Shown here one piece after another: positions 57,780 to 64,000 of a stretch of DNA of 64,000 bases (the first letter of the stretch is position 1; every line of letters starts with the position of its first letter). Source of the stretch: Taudactylus pleione (lineage: Eukaryota; Chordata; Amphibia; Anura; Myobatrachidae); contig JAUIMM010000015.1 in the NCBI GenBank assembly GCA_031769625.1, positions 29,666,501-29,730,500 on the forward strand, written 5' to 3'. The position numbers and the translations under genes are program-made. Below the pieces are notes generated by a model. The model had not been told where the DNA came from. It saw only the letters and a list, made by a program, of their open reading frames with translations, and did not search any database.

Positions 57780-58125
57780 CAGGGGTGTTTCTAAAGAGGA
57801 GGGGGCCCATGTGCAGTCTCTGACCCAGGCACCCTCCTCTCCGCCCGGCGGCCGGCAGCACACTGAGCTGTGTGCGACCAGCGCCGGAGTTATAGACTCT
57901 GGCCACTAGAGTGTGCCCAGAGTCTATAGTGTCTGCACAGGCCAGCGGGAAAATGGCCGCCGTGGCCATTTTCCAGTCATTTTACAGCGCTGGATCCCCG
58001 CGCCGACGTGGGACTCCAGAGAGGTAAGTAATATTATGGGTGCAGGGTGTGCGGTGCGGGGCCCCCCCTGGACCCAAGAGCCTGTGTTACCCGCACACCC
58101 TGCACCCATTATAGATACGCCCCTG
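57780..58125. mobile_element. hAT-type MITE with CAGGGG ends
   Basis: The ends caggggtgtttctaaag and tatagatacgcccctg are flanked by the perfect 8-bp duplication agtgaggt (57772-57779, 58126-58133). The GC-rich interior includes the hairpin aaaatggccgccgtggccat. It is 346 bp. Confidence 0.9.
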
Positions 58126-58133
58126 AGTGAGGT

Positions 58134-59462
58134 GTAAAGTTGAAGATGCAAGTGGGTACTTGAATTATACCATTAAGATTATGAGTTTTTTTAAAAATTG
58201 GATAGGAATAAGCATAGACTGGAGCAAAATAATAACAGATACCAGAGAAGGGGATGGTCTGAGGATGCTTGCAAGATCTTTTACAGTACCATTTTTGTCG
58301 TGGAGAAATAAAAAACAGATTGTACTTTTGCCATGTGACGTAGGAGGAATGGCAAGATGAAGCTCCTGTTTGTATGTGTTATCAAAATGACAGTGAAGAA
58401 TCTCCGCAATATGCCACCGTGATGAGCCGCTGAGCACATTTTGATAGAACTACTGTAGTGTATTGCACTATTCACTTCAGTCTCTGCCGCGTCCCACCCT
58501 CAACTCTGTCCGTCCTTGCCCTTCATTACTGTTCTCACCCCTACTGATCGGTCCCTACACCCCCTAGTCTCTCCATCCCACCACACCAATCCCCTTGATG
58601 CTCCGTCGTCCTGCCACAACCCCTCTTTTCCCCCATCATGCAGTCCCTCTTTCACAGCTCCCATCCTCACTGTGTTCCCGGTGGTTGATCCCCCTCTTCT
58701 AGGTCTGTCCCGTGTCCCTGGCAGTGGGAGCCGTTGGGGCAGATCTTCTACAATTATTATATTATGGTACTCCATGAATTTTCCTGAGCAGCTGTCTGGG
58801 GTGCAAGGGAAATTAGAGATGTTATCTGCTGCAAAGTGCCTTCACCTGATGCACTTTGTGGTCATTGTGTAGAATTGACTCACCCCTACATGTGGAATCA
58901 CTCTATTATTGATTCTAATAAGGAAATATATTTATGAAGATTGCTTGAGTGGGATAATGAACAATTTAGTTTCAGAATGTTAATTTTGAGATCTCCCATT
59001 CATACTGAGATGCCAAAGAGGCTGACAAGATGAGGGCAGGAAGAACTTTATATAATATTGGTCAAGTTGATAGTGTACACCAGTTTAACCAATGTACTGT
59101 AGCGTGTTAGATGGAGACAGAACACTGAAACACACCCATGGACAGATTAAGGATAGCCATATAGACACAGCTTGTCAAGATAAAAGTCCAGTTTGGCTCC
59201 AATGAATAACTGAATGAAACAGGGGCATTCAGAACTCAGGCCGAGCAATGCAGTGAATGAACCAGGAGAGGCGGTGGTTTACTGTTATCAAAACAAATCA
59301 AGGAAGTGAACAACTGAGTAGAATAGCATTGAGAATAGCATCTTGCACGTTCTAAGTGCAGTTTCAATAAAGGATGTTAGCTTAACATTATTCAAGTAAT
59401 AACTGTGATGTGTTCCCCAATGTACAATGTATCTACAAGCTAAGAAGAAGATAGGTGGTTAT
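58134..59462. other. Unresolved, nothing recognised
   Basis: A pyrimidine-rich segment at 58480-58700 gives open stretches on both strands without known domains. Confidence 0.45.
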
Positions 59463-60112
59463 TGTCAGAAGCCGCCGCACTGCAAATGCAGGGCGAGGCA
59501 AATGCTGGGCGGTCATTCGCTGAACTCCTCCCCATCAAGTGTCCATCATCCCTGGCTTGTTTTGGATTGGCCAATGCCGGTGATAGCGTTTCACGTGTTT
59601 CCGGTTCTGGCATTGACTCCTGTTTCCAGTCGAGTTCCCAGGATCTTTGTTATCCCTGCCATTTGTGTCATCTAGGTGGCACTAAGCACACCGCAGCGTC
59701 TTAAGTACGTAATCCTGTGTACTGCTGCTAGTGTCATCCCGGCAGCACTAAGCCCACCTCCGCATCCTGAGTACGCAATCCTGTGTACTGCTGCTAGTGT
59801 CATCCCGGCGGCACTTAGCACATCTAGCCAAGTTTACCAGTACTCAAGGCTGCTTCTCAGCCCCTAGGCTGCTACTCAGCCCAAAGGCTGCAACTTGGCC
59901 CAAAGGCTGCAACTTGGCCCAAAGGTCGCATCTAGCCAAGTTTACCAGCCCTCAAGGCTGCTACACAGCCCAGAGGCTGCTTACTCATCCCAAAGGCCAC
60001 ATCTAGCCAAGTTTACCAGCCCTCAAAGCTGCTACACAGCCCAAAGGCTGCTACTCGGCCCAAAGGCCGCATCTAGCCAAGTTTACCAGCCCTCAAGGCT
60101 GCTACACACAGG
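59463..60112 (+). mobile_element. 5' LTR region of a chromovirus
   Basis: It starts tgtcagaagccgccgcac and matches the 3' LTR at 63741 over about 260 bp with small indels. These include a stretch of about 35 bp present only in the 3' copy after gattggc. The true LTR end and the primer-binding site were not identified. Confidence 0.75.
59821..60112. repeat. Tandem repeat of about 70 bp in the LTR region
   Basis: Units start with catctagccaagtttaccag at 59821, 59929, 60000 and 60070 (spacings 108, 71, 70). Inside each unit are ggctgctac and cagcccaaaggctgc subrepeats. Confidence 0.92.
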
Positions 60113-60636
60113 ACCGGCAACAGAAATCTTGGGGCGTGGTACACGCATACCTCTGGGGCCCCCCCAACCAAGCAACTTTTTCTTTGTCAAATACAGTTAG
60201 CCCCAAACACAATTAAGAGATATAATCTATCAGCCACCTGAGGGGGGGAAGAGAGAGAGCGAGAGAGAGAGAGAGAGTCTCTCTTACTTGTAGCTTGTTG
60301 AAGGTGCCCGGAGGTTCTTATCAGGCTGCTTGCTCCTCGTAGGTAGACTTCGGCTGCTGACAGAAAGGAACGGCAAAGGACCCAGCAGCAATGTGATGAC
60401 GTTGCAACGTCATGCATATGCCCCCGGACCATGTGATGTGACAGGTGACCGGGAATAGAGGCCAGGAGAGGCTGGCCAGCTACCGCTTGATAGAGTATTT
60501 TAATTTTGCCCACTTGCGCAGTGACGGTCACCTCGCTGATCACTTTAGAGATTACAATTATATCCCGCAGTCCCATTTTTCCCCTACGTACTTCGGGGCC
60601 CTCTGAGCCTTGGGGCCCGGTTCAGGTGTACCCTTA
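60113..60636. other. Insertion or remnant replacing the gag region
   Basis: No gag reading was found between the LTR and the protease remnant. The segment has a (GA)n run at 60248-60277, and ggggccc-rich ends suggest another inserted element, though no target duplication was found. Confidence 0.45.
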
Positions 60637-60638
60637 GT

Positions 60639-60930
60639 CCAGTCACAGTCATTGGTCTAGATGGCAGAAATCTTTACAAGGTTCCGATTGCTTTCCGGAC
60701 TCCACCATTACAGTTGACTGTTGGAGCTCTGCATCAAGAAGAGCTATAATTTCTTCTTCTCCAATGTCCGCTGCTACCCATTGTACTGGGGTTACCTTGG
60801 CTGAAAAACCATAACCCGGTAATCCAGTGGCAAACTGGTGAAATATTGCAGTGGGGGTCCTCTTGTTTTGCCCGTTGTCTGTCTCGTTCTATTCGTCTAG
60901 CAGCGGCCATACCATCAGAGTCTCTCTGTC
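60639..60930 (+). pseudogene. Ty3/gypsy aspartic protease C-terminal remnant
   Basis: The frame reads LTVGALHQEEL, an in-frame TAA, then FLLLQCPLLPIVLGLPWLKN and [13 protein letters not shown]. The LGLPWL segment and the WGSSC end are typical of the protease-RT junction of vertebrate chromoviruses. The catalytic DSG is missing. Confidence 0.8.
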
Positions 60931-61690
60931 AAATCCTGCTCTTTATCGTAACTTGGCTGAGGTGTTATCTAAGAAGAAGGCCGATGTTCTACCACCTCAT
61001 CGGTCCTTTGATTGTGCCATTGATCTTTTACCGGGCTCCAGACTCCCCAAAGACAGGCTCTACGCTATATCTGTTCCTGAGAATAAATCTGTGCAGAAGT
61101 ATACCCAGGAGGCACTGGAAAAAGGATTTATTTCACCATCCAAGTCCCCGGTAGGAGCAGGTTTCTTTTTTGTTAAAAAAAAAGATGGATCACTACAACC
61201 TTGTATTGACTTAAGGGGATTGAACAAGATCACGGTCAAGAATGCGTATTCTCTGCCACTCATTTCAGTCCTCTTTGATCAACTGCGGGAAGCTTCTGTT
61301 TTTTCGAAGATTGACCTGCGGGGAGCGTACAACCTTATCGGCATCCAGAAAGAAGATGAATGGAAGACGGCATTCAACACCCACTCAGGGCATTTTGAAT
61401 ATCTAGTTATGCCGGTCAGTCTCTCCAATGCCCCAGCCGTCTTCCAGGATTTTATTAATGAGGTCTTAAGGGAGTTCCTGGGAGTCTTTGCTGTTGTCTA
61501 CCTAGATGATATCCTCATCTACTCTAAATCTGTGAAACAGCATCAACAGCACATAAGACTGGTGCTGCAGAGGCTCCTTGATAATGATTTGTATGCCAAG
61601 TTGGAGAAATGTGAGTTCAAGGTGGAAGAGGCCTCCTTCTCAGGTTACATCACTCCTCTCGTGGCTTCTTCATGGATCCTAATAAAGTGA
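60930..61690 (+). pseudogene. Ty3/gypsy reverse transcriptase
   Basis: The frame includes [44 protein letters not shown] (motif A Asp), [20 protein letters not shown] and [13 protein letters not shown] (YLDD motif C). It runs into a frameshift near 61645-61660, where the expected FLGYI continues as [15 protein letters not shown] in another frame. The catalytic residues are present but the frame is broken. Confidence 0.93.
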
Positions 61691-63290
61691 AGGCTATCCT
61701 AAATTGGGAACAACCCACATCACTAAAGGCCATTCAGCGGTTCCTTGGGTTTGCAAACTATTACTGCAGTTTCATCAGATCCTTCTCCTCAATTGTCTCA
61801 CCCATCGTGGAGTTGAAAGGGGCTGATGTTGATAATTGGTCTGTCAGCGCCATTCACACATTCAACTCCCTCAAGATTGTTTTTGTGTCGGCTTCTATTC
61901 TTTGACACCCTAACTCAGATCTCCCTTTTGTGGTTGAAGTGGACACCTCTGAGATCAGAGTTAAAGCCATTCTATCTCAGAAAGATTTGGAGGATAACAA
62001 ACTACACCTGTGCGCCTTCTTCTCTCGGAAATTTGATTCGGTGGAGAAAAACTGCGATGTGGGCAATCGAGAGCTTCTGGCCATTAAGTGGGCATTTGAA
62101 GATTGGAAACACTGGTTAGAGGGGGCTAACCATGTTGTCTCTGTCCTGACTGACAATAAAAATCTGGCCTACATTGAGATTGCCAAGAGACTGAATGTTA
62201 GACAAGCAAGTTGGATGCTGTTTTTCACCTGCAATTTTATCATTTCCTATCAACCAGATTCCAGAAACGTGAAGGCAGATGCCCTTTCACGTAGCTTCCC
62301 ATTGATTATTGTCCTAGTGTTGAAGAAGAAAACCATCATTCCAGCATCCCAGATTCATCTAGCTCTGACAAGAACCTTGGCTGATTCTCTTAGGCAGTAT
62401 CAGTCTGAAGCTCCTCCTGAGATGCCTCCAGGGTTGATGTTTGTCCCGGAGAGATCTCATAAGGCAGTCCTGAACAATTTCCACTCGTCCAAAGCTGTTG
62501 GTTATCCAGGCATCGCGAGGACTCTTGAGCTACTCTCCTGTTCTGTTTGGTGGCAGTCCATGTCTCATGATATTTGTGAGTTTGTGGCGGATTGTGAAGT
62601 CTGTTCCAGAAACAAGACTCTCTGGACTACTCCTTCTGGCCTGTTATGTCCACTGCCTACTCCTCTTAAACTGTGGACACATATTGTGATGGATCTCATG
62701 GTGGTTCTTCTGTCATCTTCTCGCTGTTTGGTCATCTGGACCATTGTGGACTGGTTTTCGAAGATGGTGCATGTTGTTCCTTTCAGCAAATTGCCTTCAG
62801 CTAAAGAATTGGCAGCACTCTTTATCCATCATGTTTTTAGACTTCATGGACTTCCATCAGATATTGTCTCAGATTGTGGTTCCCAATTTGTTGTTCAGTT
62901 TTGGAGGTGCTTCTTTGCGGATCTGGGCATCAATGTCAGTCTGTCATCATGTTACCACCCAAAGCCCAATGGACAGACGGAGCGGGCCAACCAGTCTCTG
63001 GAGCAATACCTCCGCTGCTTCATCTCCAAGTGCCAAAACATCTGGGTTACGCTCTTGCCATTTGCCGAGTTTACTTACAACAACTCCTGCCATTCTGCTT
63101 CATCAGTGTCGCCTTTTCTCTGTAATTTTGGGATTCATCCTTGGAGTAATTCCTTCGAGACTACGCCTACCACAACTCCTTCTGCTTCATCTGTTTCCAG
63201 GTTCCGGTCTGTCTGGAGGAAAGTACACCATTCTCTTCTTCAAGCTTCTGGTTGTTCTTGGCTGACAGACATCATAGGCCCTGTTTTTTC
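61660..63290 (+). pseudogene. Ty3/gypsy RNase H and integrase
   Basis: RFLGFANYYCSFI is followed by an in-frame TGA at 61903, probably from CGA (Arg). The RNase H part then reads FVVEVDTSEIRVKAILSQKD to DALSRSFPL. The integrase shows the HHCC finger (NFHSSKAVGYPGI, CEVCSRN) and the core acidic residues in MDLMVVL, SDCGSQF and GQTERANQ. A frameshift near 63245-63290 ends the frame. Confidence 0.92.
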
Positions 63291-63700
63291 AAAGTGGGAG
63301 ACATGGTTTGGCTGTCCTCCAAAAACATTAACCTGCGCCAGAGATCACAAAAGTTGGGTCCCAAGTTCATTGGCCCTTTTAGAATTAATTCTCAAGTGAA
63401 TCCTGTGACCTTCCAACTGAAGTTACCTCAGACTCTCAGGATCAGCAACACTTTCCATTGTTCTCTCTTGAAACTGGTTTTCCTTTCCTCCAGATTTTCC
63501 CCGAGGTGTCCAGTCAGGCCTCCACCGGTGCTCATTCAAGGTCAACAGGAATTTGTTGTGGAAAAGATCCTTGACTCCAGAATTTCTTGAGGTGGTCTTC
63601 AATTCCTGGTCCGGAGGAGCACTCCTGGATTCATGAAAATTCTTTACATGCTCCCACTCTGAAGAAGTGGTTTTTTGAGAATTCCCCTAACAAACCAGGG
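63252..63700 (+). pseudogene. Ty3/gypsy integrase C-terminus and chromodomain
   Basis: DRHHRPCFFKVGDMVWLSSK and KLGPKFIGPFRI are the GPY/F module. QEFVVEKILDSRIS is the start of a chromodomain, then comes a TGA (probably from CGA) at 63588-63590, followed by GGLQFL. A small deletion and frameshift precede EEHSWIHENS. The chromodomain marks it as a chromovirus and would bind histone marks when intact. Confidence 0.88.
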
Positions 63701-63726
63701 TTTAGGGGGTTTCATAACCCCTCATC

Positions 63727-63740
63727 AAGGGGGGGGGTAC
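63727..63740 (+). promoter_or_regulatory. Polypurine tract of the chromovirus
   Basis: aagggggggggta lies immediately upstream of the 3' LTR start, the usual place for the plus-strand priming polypurine tract. Confidence 0.75.
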
Positions 63741-64000
63741 TGTCACAAACCACCGCACTGTGAACGCAGGGCGAAGTGACACCTGGCGATCATTCGCTGA
63801 ACTCCTCTCCATCAAGTGTCCATAATACCTGGCTTGTTTTGGATTGGCTCCTGCGGCTATTTCCTCCTGGTGCGAAGGCTGCTCCAATGTCGGTGATAGC
63901 ATTTCACGTGTTTCCAGTTCTGGCATTGTCTCTTGTATCCAGTCGAGTTTCCAATGATCCAGTCAGCTTTGTTATCCCTGCAGTTTGTGTCATCTAGGCA
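63741..64000 (+). mobile_element. 3' LTR of the chromovirus, cut by the window end
   Basis: It starts tgtcacaaaccaccgcac and parallels 59463-59670. The two LTRs differ at many positions and by indels, so the insertion is old. The rest lies beyond 64000. Confidence 0.85.

Noticed and set aside
60187..60576. 129-codon open stretch on the minus strand
   Set aside because: It overlaps the (GA)n run and an insertion in a dead retroelement; no domain was recognised.
1..64000. CRISPR arrays, operons or prokaryotic signals
   Set aside because: None is present; spliced exons and vertebrate-type transposons show a eukaryotic genome.

Overview
The window looks like a stretch of a large vertebrate genome, most likely an anuran amphibian. 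I base this on one protein-kinase gene with tiny exons in kilobase introns, and on a repeat mix that mammals and birds do not have together: Tc1 elements, many hAT, piggyBac-like and other MITEs, a Penelope-like element with a GIY-YIG domain, an L2-type LINE and a Ty3/gypsy chromovirus. The species is not determined.

The only host gene I can support is on the + strand. Ten exons between 1375 and 44795 join in frame with GT-AG introns. They encode about 383 residues of a cGMP-dependent protein kinase: most of the second cyclic-nucleotide-binding domain, the linker, and the kinase domain from the glycine loop to just past the PPFSG segment. From memory it is closer to cGKII (PRKG2) than to cGKI (PRKG1). 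It differs enough that a third vertebrate cGK paralogue is a fair alternative. The N-terminal exons lie before the window. The last exons (end of the C lobe and the AGC tail) were not found and probably lie beyond 64000, which implies a last visible intron longer than 19 kb.

Nearly everything else is transposon. From 1 to 31 kb the introns carry hairpin MITEs, hAT MITEs with 8-bp duplications, two tRNA-derived SINEs, a 3' fragment of an L2-like LINE, a Tigger/MER2-like element, a piggyBac-type MITE with TTAA ends, and a Penelope-like element nested inside a DNA transposon (22.6-25.1 kb). At 31.0-33.3 kb is a 5'-truncated L2-type LINE with a long open frame on the minus strand. From 33 to 47 kb come more MITEs and members of a family that carries telomere-like TTAGGG tracts.

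Beyond the last visible exon lie two Tc1 elements in opposite orientation: 47.5-49.1 kb with an intact DD34E transposase, and 51.1-52.6 kb with a deletion that removes the second D and the E. They are followed by a GC-rich repeat mosaic, a minisatellite (53.2-53.7 kb), a further Penelope-like tail with tandem hairpins (56.6-57.5 kb), and a decayed chromovirus (59.5 kb to the window end, 3' LTR cut by the boundary).

The elements interact. The SINE tails match the 3' end of the L2-type LINE, so that LINE probably mobilised them. The intact Tc1 copy could in principle act on the dead one. Several elements are nested, which gives relative ages. No prokaryotic features, CRISPR arrays or functional tRNA/rRNA genes were seen.
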